Below the pieces are notes generated by a model. It made no database searches and was not told the origin of the DNA. It was given only the letters and a program-made list of their open reading frames with translations. Position numbers and translations under genes: made by a program. 64,000 nt of DNA from Bactrocera neohumeralis. Taxonomy: Eukaryota; Arthropoda; Insecta; Diptera; Tephritidae. The stretch lies in assembly GCF_024586455.1 (NCBI RefSeq), contig NC_065919.1, forward strand, positions 9,337,368-9,401,367, given 5' to 3'. Position 1 is the stretch's first letter. Every line of letters starts with the position of its first letter. Positions 37,651 to 47,870 of the stretch are shown piece by piece.

Positions 37651-38274
37651 TGGCATGGATTTATACTCGAACAAATTGTTCAGCTCACTATAGCATATAC
37701 ATACATACCTGCGATATAAAGTGATTGATCAAATACAACTTCTTGTATGGATACGTTTTTGTTTTGTTTCTTATTTTTTGAACCTATAAGACATACCAAG
37801 AAGATTAAATTTAATGAGCTTACAATGCTTGTGGAATTTCCTACCAGGAAGGTCTTGTACACATACATACGTATATGCGGTTGTTTATGTAGGCACATAC
37901 ATATATAAGTGTCGGTGTAATAATTGCAAAAATTATTTTATTGCGTCAAATGGTTTCTATGATATTTAAATAGTCAGAATACTCCCGAGTTAGTAGTGGA
38001 TCAGTAATCTGAATGCAACACATTCGTCTGCTTTCCTGAAGATCGTCATCACTGCTCGACGTCGAATCTACTGTTCCTTAGGGAGTTTAGCAAAGTGAAG
38101 CTATTTGTTTGTCAATTTGACCGAAGCTGGCTCATTTAAACTACGCGCGCAGACCGAATCGTTACAAAATACTTTAGATTTTTGGGTGCAACCGTTGAAA
38201 TTCATTCGCCTCTTATCAATTAGCGCCTGTTTCTTTAAGACGTGAAATTTTCGTCTAGCTTTTGCTTGAAGTTT
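37651..38274. other. No gene recognised
   Basis: AT-rich spacer between a LINE fragment and a mariner remnant. Confidence 0.45.
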
Positions 38275-39060
38275 TGACTTTTTACGAACACATGTAATTG
38301 AGTGGCACAAAACTTTCAGTGAAGATGGTGAAGTTGATGATTCAAAGTAATCTTTGGATATGTTCAAGCGTAATAAGACCGAGTGACAATAGATGGAAAA
38401 TGGATTCATAATTTCACTTCGAACTCCAACTGACAGTCAACCGAGTGGACTGAATACGATGGACCCGCTCCAAAACGTGCAAAAAACAGTCGGCTGGCAA
38501 AGATTATGGCGTCTTTAGTTTGCGATACGCATGGAAAAATATTTATTGGCTATCTCGAAAAAGGAAGGACCATCAACAGCGACCTTTACATAACGTTACT
38601 ATGACTATTACATATCGGTTGAAGTACGAAATCATCGAAAAATGGCCGCATTCGAAGAAGCAGAATGTGCTGTTTCACCAAGACTGTGCACCGTGTGACA
38701 GATCAGTGAAAACGATTGCAAAAATCCATGAATTCGTCTTCACATTGCTCCCGCATCCAGCGTATTTTCCAGATCCTGCCCCCAGCGACTATTTTATATT
38801 TTCAGATCTGAAAAGAATGTTCGCTAGGAATAAATTTTTTATGAATTAAGAGCTGATCGCCAAAGCTGAGGCCTATTTTGAAGCAAATTACGAATCGTAC
38901 TACAAGGAAGGTATCGAAAAGTTGGCGGGTTGCTTTAATCAGTGTATCACCCTTGAAGAGAACAATGTTGAATAGAAAAGAAACGAATTTGCCAGAAAAT
39001 GTCCTTCACTATGCTAGGCCGGAGACTTCTCAATTGACCAGTTACAACTATTTGTTTGTC
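38275..39060 (+). mobile_element. mariner transposase pseudogene
   Basis: Plus-strand frames give EWHKTFSEDGEVDD, LDMFKRNKTE, EWTEYDGPAPKRAK-like, IMASLVCDTHGKIFIGYLEK, GRTINSDLYITLL, VLFHQDCAPCDRS, FTLLPHPAYFPDPAPSDYF and a C-terminal YYKEGIEKLAG. This is a DD34D mariner transposase over most of its length. The HQDNAP block carries a change at the N and many frameshifts are present. Its C-terminus is related to the fragment at 390-615. Confidence 0.85.
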
Positions 39061-39994
39061 ATTTATCTGTAGTGTTAAGATCTTAATGGAGAATAAGTTG
39101 AAAAACAATATAGTAATCTTCCAAGTATATTATTTGTTTTTGTTTTCCAATCTCTAAATATAAAAGGCAACCCCGTTACTTTGTATGTGTATCAATTTAA
39201 TTGCGTTTTTATGATTCACAAATTTACTATATTTTCCATAATAACAACCAGCATTTAAAAATAATTTGTTTCGAAAAAAAATTCCCCTTAATTAACCCCA
39301 CACATGAATATAAGATAACATTATAAGAAAATTAAGTATTTAGTTTTATATTACAATGTGTTTTTTCAATGCTTAATTAAAATTTAGTTATAAATCTACA
39401 ATATTGTTTATTCTCTATAATTAAGATATGTAATTATAAGACATTATAATGTCTCTCAAATTATTTACAAAATCAATAATTGCGAAGATAATTGCATGTT
39501 ACACTGATGTGGAAATTATTACGTTGAACTGAAGGGTTATTAATTAAAAAATCCCATAACTCTGTAAGCTTTCACAGTAGAAGCTCTCACGCACGTATGA
39601 GATAGCAACGAGTTTCAGAAAATACTTAGTAATTGATTAGTTTGCTCGACGCTTCCCTAATGTCTAGTCACATTATCTGGATTATCCACTCTTATTGTGC
39701 TGTAAAGAAGAGACGTCGCAAATGCCACTTGAAATTCTATTACCTTTACGCCAATTGTAAACTATAATTTTGCCCGTTGTTAAAGGCGGTTTTTAAAATC
39801 AACAACACTTTAGAATTTTGTGAAAACGTTAGCATTTATTTTACAAAGTTATCAGGTAAGTATACAAAAAAAAAAACTTTATCAAATTAAGTACATATGT
39901 ACGTGCTACAAAGTCTACAATCGATGATAAAAAGCTGTTCAGTCGTCGGTATTGTAATACATAGAAGAAAATAAAGGAGAATCTAAATACAAAA
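39061..39994. other. No gene recognised
   Basis: Very AT-rich sequence without coding or repeat signal that I can name. Confidence 0.45.
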
Positions 39995-40017
39995 TATATT
40001 GGGTAGTCGAAAAAGTC
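39995..40017 (+). repeat. Orphan mariner terminal repeat
   Basis: 'tatattgggtagtcgaaaaa' followed by 'gtc' duplicates the outermost part of the terminal repeat that begins 49 bp downstream at 40046. It is not followed by the rest of the element. Confidence 0.8.
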
Positions 40018-40045
40018 TCAGCTCGTCACGCTGATTATTTACTTA

Positions 40046-40701
40046 TATTGGGTAGTCGAAAAAGTCTTTTCGTATTTTGTCAATAGATGTCGTTGCTGTC
40101 ATACATGTCCAGTGCTACCAATCACATTGAGTCATACCATATAGTATTGGAAAGGTGAGATTTTAAGCTTCATTTAAGCATTCATAAAAAATAATTCGGA
40201 GAAGTTAAAAAAAGAGAAAATTTTTCAAAGGTGCGTGAAAAAATGAAGAAATTCGCTATATTTTGAAATTTTTGTATAAAAATGGGAAGAATGTCACGCA
40301 AGCCACCAATGAAATTTGAGAAGTCTAGCGCGCAGGATGTTTCAGGAGAAGATGTTAATAAAAATAAGTATTTTATCTTAAAGATTTTGCACAACAATGG
40401 TACCCATTTGCACGCATACTATCTTTATTATCCACTTGTGTTTTTGTTTGTTTATTTTTATTAAAACAGCTGTTTTTCGATTTCACGTGATAGAATAATG
40501 TCTGAGGTTTGAGCGGCCACACAAAAATGACAAAAATTCAAATTTTTCCTCTCAGTTGAGACCAAAATGGTACTAGCGGAAAAATGACAAAAATTGGTTG
40601 ACCAAAATGGTACACATTTTTTTATTTATTTATTATTATTTATATTAAAAAAAGTTGAAATTTGATTAGAAATACGAAAAGACTTTTTCGACTATCCAGT
40701 A
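40046..40701 (+). mobile_element. Internally deleted mariner with intact ends
   Basis: Element proper 40048-40699 (652 bp), flanked by TA at 40046-40047 and 40700-40701. The terminal inverted repeats are about 30 bp: left ttgggtagtcgaaaaagtct, right (minus strand) ctggatagtcgaaaaagtct, with two mismatches, both continuing 'tttcgtattt'. The left 270 bp match the leader and transposase N-terminus of the copy at 34175 (including KNVTQATNEI). The rest of the gene is replaced by non-coding sequence with repeated 'accaaaatggtac' units. A non-autonomous, MITE-like derivative. Confidence 0.85.
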
Positions 40702-40789
40702 TTTAATTGACATTCAGAGAAAGTCCTTTCCTGATAGTAGTTTGTATGTGTGGCACAAATGCGTTAAATCGGCTCAATATTCGCCCCCA

Positions 40790-41078
40790 TATACCTAAAG
40801 GTAATATAAAGATTTTCGAACTTCCGGGTGAATTTATAATGCATACTGGTACATCGGCCAATATGTGAGTTATCTTAATACAATTTAGAGAGTTTATTTT
40901 TCTAATAACGAGGCACACTTGTGCTTAGAAGGAATAAAATTTGGTGAAAACTTGCCCTAGAATACATATAACTAACAAACATTAGGCAGCTGAAGGTACT
41001 TCTCTCGCTTTGCACCTTCCAAGTTGCGAGAGTATAAAAAGTTCGGTTATACCCGAGCTTTGCTCTTCCTTAATTGTG
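40790..41078 (+). repeat. Repeat family C, 3' part
   Basis: Contains 'taatataaagattttcgaac', 'catcggccaatatgtgag' and ends with 'gcgagagtataaaaagttcg' and 'gctttgctcttccttaattg', matching the 3' end of the full-length copy at 19781-20860. It ends about 220 bp before the start of the plus-strand kinase. Confidence 0.7.
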
Positions 41079-41230
41079 CTTGTTAATTTTTATATTGCCA
41101 ACTGATTCAATATTTTAGTAATGTTGTGAAACTAATGTTCGCATTCAGTCAGTGTATTCTATTAGTTAAATAGTTTGCCATATCGCTTATCAATGCATGC
41201 TCAGCTGCTTAAGTAATTTGAAATTTACGT

Positions 41231-41236
41231 TCAGTT
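41231..41236 (+). promoter_or_regulatory. Initiator-like TCAGTT upstream of kinase 1
   Basis: A TCAGTT match to the arthropod initiator lies 71 bp before the ATG at 41302 and would give a short 5' UTR. No clear TATA box or DPE accompanies it, and another TCAGT occurs at about 41157, so the assignment is weak. Confidence 0.25.
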
Positions 41237-41301
41237 AGAATTGTGATTTCATTGAATTCACATTGAATTCGCAAAATAAACGGAAGCGTGTGTAAATAAG
41301 A

Positions 41302-42837
41302 ATGACCGGAAACACCGACGATTACAATGCCGATGAACTGGAGGCGCCCGAATGGTTGGACAATGATTTCTTCTTGAAGGTGTTGAAGAACTGTGAGCAG
41401 AAAACAAGCAAAATAGAAATTGTGAATGTGAACATTTCACCAGCTTCCATGAAGGGTGATCACTATGCAAGCGTAATGTTTCGGGCGCAGTTGGAATATC
41501 GAGTGAATGGTGTGCACAAAACTAAATCTGTGATCTTGAAAACTATGCCAGAAAGCGATGGACATAAAAAAGAGATGCTAGGCGAGATGGATATTTTTGA
41601 AAAGGAAATAAGCATGTATACTAAGATTCTACCGCGCTTCGAAAAGATCCTACGCGACATTGGCGATAATACAGTGCTGAAAGTACAGTTAGTATTTCAT
41701 AAACAACAATGTTCCGCGATTTCACAGTACAATTAAATGAACGCATAATTGCAGGTGTTTATACAGCGCTTTAAGCCCTAAGCAAGTGATTGTCTTTGAA
41801 GACCTGGTGGCCGCCGGTTATGAGGTGGTGCGTGATCGAGCTCTTACCGTGAACGAAGTGAAAGCGGCCTATTCTACGTTAGCCAAGTGGCATGCCATCA
41901 GTTATAAAATCAATCTAGAGGTTCTTACTACACTTGAAAATATGAAAATATTTGGTTGAACCGGATATCCGACTTTAATTAAATACATTCTTCCATGCAT
42001 TTTCAGGAACCGCAGTATTTTGACGACTTTCAGAAGGGCTTTTTCAACATGCCGAACATAGAAAAGCAGTCATTTATGACATCCGGCATAGTCAATTTCG
42101 TAGATCTACTGAGAAAAACACCTTCTTTACAGGCTTATTTGCCATATTTTGAGAAATTGAAACCCAAACTGTTTGAAAGTTGTCGCCAAACTTATGCCGA
42201 GTACCATGAAGCGCCGAAAAAGGGCGCTTGTTATGTTCTTTGTCATGGAGATTTTCATACTAAAAATATGATGTTTAAACATCACAAGGAAAGTGATGAC
42301 ATGGTCAATGTAATGCTGTTAGACTTCCAAGTTTGTTATGTGGGTCCGAGTGTGAATGATTTGATATATTCCATCTACTGTCTGCTGGATGAGAAGTTAC
42401 GTTTAGACTTTCCAGCACTGCTTTACTATTACTACACCGTTTTCAAAGACACTTTAGTCAATATCGGTTTTAAGGGTACTTCACCGACACTTTTGCAGAT
42501 AAGACAAGAACATATGCGTCATAAAAACTTGGGCAAGTATTGAGCACTTAATTACTTTTAAAAATTGTTCACAAATAACGGTGTAGAATAATTATATAAC
42601 GAATATAATACTTCTAACCAATATACAATGGAATACCTTTCTCTATTTTCATTAGAACTGTTTATCTTGGTGACATTTTTGCCCATGTGGTACGCGCTCA
42701 ATGAAAAGGAGACTAAAGTGGAACTTATCATGACATCCGACGAATATCGCCGCTCTTTCTACGATTCGGTGGAATATATCAAATATTTGGAGCACATTTT
42801 ACCTAAATACTTGCATCTAGGCTATTTGGAGGATTAA
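41302..42837 (+). CDS. Ecdysteroid-kinase-like (EcKinase) protein, kinase 1
   Basis: Four exons, 41302-41687, 41755-41920, 42007-42532 and 42656-42837, encode 419 aa, the usual size for the EcKinase/DUF1679 (CHK-like) family. Members phosphorylate small molecules such as ecdysteroids and perhaps xenobiotics in the cytosol. Visible motifs are MKGDHYASVMFRA (50-62, nucleotide-binding region), ILKTMPE with candidate lysine K80, KEISMY with E102, the FED motif, YVLCHGDFHTKNMM (catalytic loop, D266), VMLLDFQ (metal-binding D290) and LPMW. Intron phases are 2, 0 and 1. Introns 1 and 2 are GT-AG; intron 3 has a GC donor (G|GCAAGT). The start was chosen because it aligns with the paralogue at 47871-49342, whose exons 1 and 2 have identical lengths. 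No signal peptide. The reading frame is intact. Substrate cannot be deduced. Family assignment is firm; the exact start and the last splice are inferred. Confidence 0.9.
42533..42655 (+). other. GC-AG intron 3 of kinase 1
   Basis: Aligning with the paralogue puts the exon 3 boundary after the first base of a Glu codon, where the sequence is TTGG|GCAAGT rather than GT. The acceptor is a pyrimidine-rich TTTTCATTAG. Reading through without splicing gives a stop within a few codons (NLGKY, stop), so splicing is needed to reach the conserved LPMW C-terminus. The extended donor match (GCAAGT) is typical of functional GC-AG introns. Confidence 0.7.
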
Positions 42838-42847
42838 ATTGTATATT

Positions 42848-42862
42848 AACAATAAAAAAAAA
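42848..42862 (+). terminator. Poly(A) signal of kinase 1
   Basis: An AATAAA hexamer lies about a dozen bases after the stop codon, followed by A-rich then T-rich sequence. This implies a very short 3' UTR. Confidence 0.5.
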
Positions 42863-43137
42863 ATTTATTTTTTAAAGTTGAAATTAATAACTTATTTTTA
42901 ATTATATTGAATTTAATTAAGTAAGGAACACGTCACATGCATGTGCAGCTTATTTCCAGTATTTGAAAGTGTTTTGTTTAAGTTATAGCTTTTATAAGTG
43001 TAGCCGTCAATAGTCAATGGGTAAAGAATAAGAACGAAAAAAAATAATGTCGATTCGTTCGTCCATCTGTACGAGCAAACAATAACCTGAGTAAACATTT
43101 AGATATCTTGAAACTTGGTCTCATGTTACTTGCTATC

Positions 43138-43818
43138 TAAGTTTGCGATTACATGAGGCAACTTTAGTTGCTAATTCTCGGGCGATTCTCTTTTGCTGTC
43201 GCCCATTACCTTCACACGAGCAACTTGTGTTGCGCAACTCTGCTCGAGTTTTTTTCTCATTCTCTTTCACTTTACTTTAACCCATTGTCTACTCTTTACT
43301 TTAACCCATTGTCTCTTCTTTTTCCTTATAGGTATTTGGGCCGCTCTATCACATATATTAATCAGCTCTGTCAATTAAGAAATACATTTTATTTATTAAA
43401 ACAAAGATATATCACCCTTTTTACTATCGTCTGAATCAATTTGTATGGCTTCCTCCATACATTTCACAATATCTTTAATTAATTCGATTTTTTCGTCATA
43501 CTCCATTTTCTAAAATATTTATATTATATTATGTATATTTGTATACATATTTGCAAATTACTTACCAAAAGATGAAATTAAATTTTTTAAATATATTCAA
43601 AATATTAATTTCAAAAAAATATACGCAAATGCAACTATGTACTACGAAAGAAAGAACACGAATGCCGAAAAACGTCGCAGCGAACTGTTACGAATAAGAA
43701 AACAAAGCGAGTTGCTGAACACGGGAAACTCGGCGCGATTCTCCTCTCCTCGTCGCCCCCTCGCCTATAAACTAAGAGTTGCCGCAACAAAAGTTGCCTC
43801 GTGTGATAAGGCTCTAAG
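43138..43818 (-). mobile_element. Element D, copy 1
   Basis: A 681 bp unit nearly identical to 50172-50826 over its whole length. Imperfect terminal inverted repeats end in gaggcaactttagttgc (left) and, on the minus strand, gaggcaacttttgttgc (right). More GCAAC/GTTGC motifs lie near both ends, as in many DNA transposons. Both copies are bounded by TAAG, which could be a target duplication or part of the element. A 26 bp tandem duplication near 43270-43320 accounts for the length difference from copy 2. On the minus strand it looks like a tiny transcription unit: leader, 56 bp GT-AG intron, 36-codon ORF and AATAAA. I cannot place it in a known superfamily. Confidence 0.75.
43396..43506 (-). 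CDS. 36-codon ORF of element D, copy 1
   Basis: Begins MEYDEKIELIKDIVKCMEEA and ends IQIDSDDSKKGDISLF. The ATG follows three bases after a putative acceptor (ATATTTTAG) whose donor (TTTTG|GTAAGT) lies at 43565, giving a 56 bp intron (43510-43565). An AATAAA overlaps the stop region downstream. The frame is intact in both copies, with two amino-acid differences (E5 to D and K29 to E in copy 2). The acidic, helix-prone peptide has no recognised relatives. It may be the remaining end of a larger transposase gene after internal deletion, or a real small protein. Confidence 0.35.
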   Translation of the reverse strand: MEYDEKIELIKDIVKCMEEAIQIDSDDSKKGDISLF

Positions 43819-44345
43819 GAGAGTTGGTACTGGAATCGGACCATTACCCCGCCCACCAAAGTCCATTAATCACAAACTTTTAAAATGTCTTAAGTAAGCT
43901 CCACAATAAGATATAAGGCTGTTACAACGAATTGCATTAAAGAGCGGCATCTTTGGACACACTTTTTTAAAGCGGGCTTGGTTTCGCTCCCTAATAATTA
44001 TAATTTATTGTATCATTCATATCTTCCACATCAATTAAGCTACAACTACCAAGTTCGCTGAGATCATTTTTTTTTTTAATTTGTATGAATTCCGGTTATA
44101 ACTCGCCCACTTCTCAAATAACGATTTTGTTAAAAACTAAGAAAAGTGGGATAAGTCAATAAATAAATATACCAGATACATTAAATTCTTCGATAGGAGT
44201 GTTATAGGAGCCGAAAACAAAATTGTACAATGGGCATGACGCCGTCTACATTTAGGTGAAAATTCATATCTCGGGACCTACTCGATCGATTTCAACTTAA
44301 TTCGGTAGATAATATTATCATGCCATTGTTTCGCGTAAATTTACG

Positions 44346-46384
44346 TATTGCATAAATAGGAAAATGCGCTCGGCTCAGAAAAGTATGGATGGTTCAAACG
44401 GATTTAGGCATAAAATATTTTTAAACCCTTGGTAGGCTAAATAGCGAAATTAATCAAACAGTCTTTGTTTCTTATTCTTTTTATTTCTGAAATGATTATG
44501 ATTATCTGTTAAAATGGTTATTGGTCTTTACTTTCCGCGAATTATGCAAACAAAACTAAAGAGCTCTAAAATTGTATCTTCCCCACGGCTAGCGTAATTC
44601 ATTTGTTGAATTACATCAGACCTTTTTTATTTCTCAACGGAATAAAAGAACGCATTCGTCAAAAGGTAAGAAACAAATAGATAAAAATGTCGACAATTTA
44701 TGAAAAAAACATTGTAAAATTAAACAGATAAAAGTATTGACTCAACCTTAAGCACTTACTATAGTACTTGATATCATTATTATATTTGTAACTCAATATC
44801 AATGCAGGGGTGATGATAAGAAAAAAGTCATTATTAATCATAAGTACCTAAAAATTAAAGAAATAATAATAATGTGGTGCGGAGTGCTTAATGAACGTAT
44901 AACCGGAAGGCGGTGAAGTGTTCTCATGTGCCAAATCTTTTTTTATAAGAAAGTTAGGCAGAACAAAGTTCGGATGTAACGAGTATTTTATATTCGTGAA
45001 CTTTGTTCCACTCAACTTTTTTTAAGATGACCACAAATTCGGCCAAAATGTCCTCATCAGTACAATTTTCAACTTCGTGAGCGCTCTATATGTACATACA
45101 TAAGTACCGTTATACAGGTATGTACCGTAATGGAGAATGAAATTGTGATATATGAAAAGTAGGCATGACCGCAGTTTGATTTCGCCCATCATCCCAATAC
45201 TAAGACCCAGAAACCACTTTACGCAACAAATTTGCTTGAATAAAATAATTTTTTAAATCAATAAAACTATTTTACTCTGTGCAACATGTTGCGTGAGTAT
45301 AAAAAAAAATATTTATATAACGGTTAAAGCATTTGACTGGTGGTACTTATGAACTATCAGCAAGCTTTCTATTGCTTTTAAGTAGTTTTCGAACTAAACA
45401 GTAAATTACTTGACTCAACTTTACTCAAACTTACTCGTTAATAATAGAGGACACTTGCCGCAAGCTTTCAAACATTATTAATTAATTTTTAGTGCACTGA
45501 CACATTATACATACATAGATATATATATAGATATATTTAATTTTATTTAATTAGAACAAATATCACTACTGGTTTTTTTTCAAGTTGCACTTCGCATGTA
45601 GAACGAATTTGATTTTCTTTTTCTTTTCCTACGGATTCTCTATTTCATTTGCCTCTCCCATACGTTACTTCAGCTGATGGACGGCTGGAGAGGAAATATA
45701 GCATAGTGAAAACTATCTATCTTATCTTTGGATACTATCTTCATTCGCGTATTTCTCTATTTATTTTTTATTCATATCAGCAGTAAAAATGCATACATAT
45801 ATTTTTTATTTAAATATTGAAATACATCACGAAATGTATTAAACGTCGCCAGAAAACGTTAATAATTGTATAATGGTTCGCATATTGACATGCGCGATGT
45901 TTTCTCATTGTTGTATGGACAATGCCCCAACTATAAAGTGAAGCTGCAGGTGTGAGGTAAGCGAGAGTGCTATAAAATGCCGATCTCTGACCCAAAGCCA
46001 CTTAATATATATGTCTTAATATACACAAGTCGTTATGTCATATATGTAAGTATACCATACACCTATAAAGGGAAATATGTTTAGTTTAAAAAATAATGTG
46101 TGAAAAGTGAGCAGTTCTTGATGAAGTGGCCCACAAAGAGACCCTATATGTAAATGGAATTCAAATAAACGATCATCATCGAAACTTTTATTATACTTAT
46201 ACCCCGAACAGGACATATTAAGTTTACTACCACGTTTAACACACAGCAGCAAACATGGGAGACTCTATAAAATTTATATACTTGTATATAAAGCATGATG
46301 AGCTGAGTCGACTTAGTCATGTTCATCTGTGTATATCAATCTGAATTTGCACACGATCTTTCCTCTCAGAGAAGCTGTTTATGT
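44346..46384. other. No gene recognised; some family C-like patches
   Basis: AT-rich. A segment at about 45080-45250 has 'aaagtaggcatgaccgcag' and 'tttcgcccatcatccca' like family C repeats. Nothing coding. Confidence 0.4.
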
Positions 46385-46470
46385 GCCAGAGCCATCAATA
46401 TTGGACCACAGTAGCATATAGCTGCCATCAAAATAGAACGATCAAAATCAGTATTCATACCTTTAATGAT
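46385..46470 (-). repeat. Family B fragment, minus orientation
   Basis: The reverse complement reads 'ggcagctatatgctactgtg' then 'gtccaatattgatggc', the core of the family. Only about 85 bp remain. Confidence 0.6.
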
Positions 46471-46569
46471 ATTCTGACAACGAAACCATAATCTTAAAAA
46501 TTAGCGCCATATTCTGAGGCGCTCAACAAGGATCTTCGACCAAAACTTTAAACGCAGTTATTGGGAATA

Positions 46570-47366
46570 CTAAGTGCGTTGCAAAAATATTGATTAAATG
46601 GGCAATTAGTACTTGTTATGCAAATAGTGTTGACAGTACCTACATATTTGATAACAAGTATAAGCTTATATATACGAGTATATATTTTAACTCACGATTA
46701 GGCAGCATATTTTTTCAGTGTGCTTTTTTACACAATCTTAACTGTTTTTGAATTGTTTACCGCAATTTTTTTTTTGCTAATCGTGCTCATTTGCTCTCTG
46801 CTAACGTCATATGCTACTGTTTAGGTACAAAGCATATAATTAGAAGCACGCTTGCCGCTCCATCGCTTTATTGCAAAGTCATCTTGTCATATATGAATTA
46901 ATTAAAGATTATATCATTAGTATATACATGCATACATATACATATATATATTGTTAGAATAGCCTATCTCTTGCATAGAGAAACAAAGGTAAAATTCTCA
47001 CAACTCATTTGCTTGCGGACCGAAGAGAAAATTCGTTAACCAAATACTTGCATCTGCACGGATATTCATATTGCCGCAAACTCAACCTGTTTAGTGGTAT
47101 ACTTAGCCAATAGAGCATGCTGACTACTACTACTAAGACGTCTTAAATAATTTCTGCTTTAATGGAAACATGACAGCAACTCGATCACTTTGTGGTCTTA
47201 CTTATCAAAATTGCCTTACAAATAAAATTTCAATCTGCCATTTTTAATTGTTCTTAAGCATTATTCATAATACTTGAATACTTATTATCTAACTGAGACC
47301 GCCTTATGCCATTTCACCTGTAGTTTAACACCCTAAGTGCTAGTATATTGTTGGGTATATACACTT
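46570..47366 (+). repeat. Large inverted repeat, left arm
   Basis: From 'ctaagtgcgttg' to 'ttgttgggtatatacactt', matching the reverse complement of 49752-51037 in the same order with many scattered substitutions. Shared landmarks are 'tatttgataacaagtataa', 'cacaactcatttgcttgcgg', 'agaaaattcgttaaccaaat', 'ctaagacgtcttaaataat' and 'atggaaacatgacagcaac'. About 180 bp at 46797-46975 has no counterpart in the right arm. The arms flank the minus-strand kinase. No coding capacity recognised. Confidence 0.85.
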
Positions 47367-47520
47367 TTGAGAAAGAGGAAGACCTCCACTAGGTTGGATA
47401 GACCAGGTGTAAAAGACCTGGCTTCACTTGGAGTCTCCCATTGGCGCCACATTCCGAAAAGAAGAAACGACGGGCGCGCTGTTGTTAACTCGGCTATAGC
47501 CGCGTTAGCGGTGTCTACGC
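47366..47520 (+). mobile_element. LINE C-terminal fragment
   Basis: Encodes LRKRKTSTRLDRPGVKDLAS followed by LGVSHWRHIPKRRNDGRAVV, matching the end of the second ORF in many insect LINEs (RGRP..RW.D.V..DL..LG..NWR..A..R..WR..V). It abuts the inner edge of the left inverted-repeat arm. A few bases later a family B fragment follows (47525-47600). Confidence 0.65.
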
Positions 47521-47524
47521 CAGT

Positions 47525-47600
47525 AAAAATCTTGTTTTTGATTTTGCTCGGTCAGTTTAAATATCAGCTGTATGCTATAGTGATGCAATATCGTTATAGT
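47525..47600 (+). repeat. Family B fragment
   Basis: 'ctcggtcagtttaaatatca' and 'gctgtatgctatagtgatgc' correspond to the family core. Very short and degenerate. Confidence 0.5.
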
Positions 47601-47870
47601 GATTGCTTCTTGGTAACGAAAAGGCGTTTAAAAAATTTATCGCTAATATTAATTCTCGGAAAATAAAAATCACTAATATATAATATAGTATTTATTTTAT
47701 TTGGTTCTTTATTTGTTTGTGTCGAGCAAAGTATTAAACTCTCCGGACATAACAACTTTATTGCTTGAATCGCATCTTCTATAACAACAGCCTTAATAAA
47801 ACTAACGCTAACTTGCACTTAAATCCTTCACATATTTGTCACCTTATAGAAACTAACTTCAAATTTTGTA

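Larger units (their letters stand above)
42955..44345 (+). repeat. Repeat family C copy split by element D
   Basis: The left part (about 42955-43137) has the 'cgtccatctgtacgagcaa' and 'gaaacttggtctcatg' blocks. The right part (43819 to about 44345) resumes with 'ggtactggaatcggaccatt', 'accccgcccacc' and 'tatctcgggacctactcgat'. Between them sits element D (43138-43818). The order of blocks follows the intact copy at 19781-20860 and general family structure. Confidence 0.65.

Noticed and set aside
41302..41736. Unspliced 144-codon reading of kinase 1 exon 1
   Set aside because: Residues after position 129 come from intron 1; the paralogue and the conserved phase 2 splice support splicing at 41687.
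43637..43897. Plus-strand 86-90 codon frame (MYYERKNTNAEKRRSELLRI...) repeated at 50645-50917
   Set aside because: It lies antisense to the leader of element D and crosses its end into unrelated flanks, so shared sequence reflects the repeat, not a gene.
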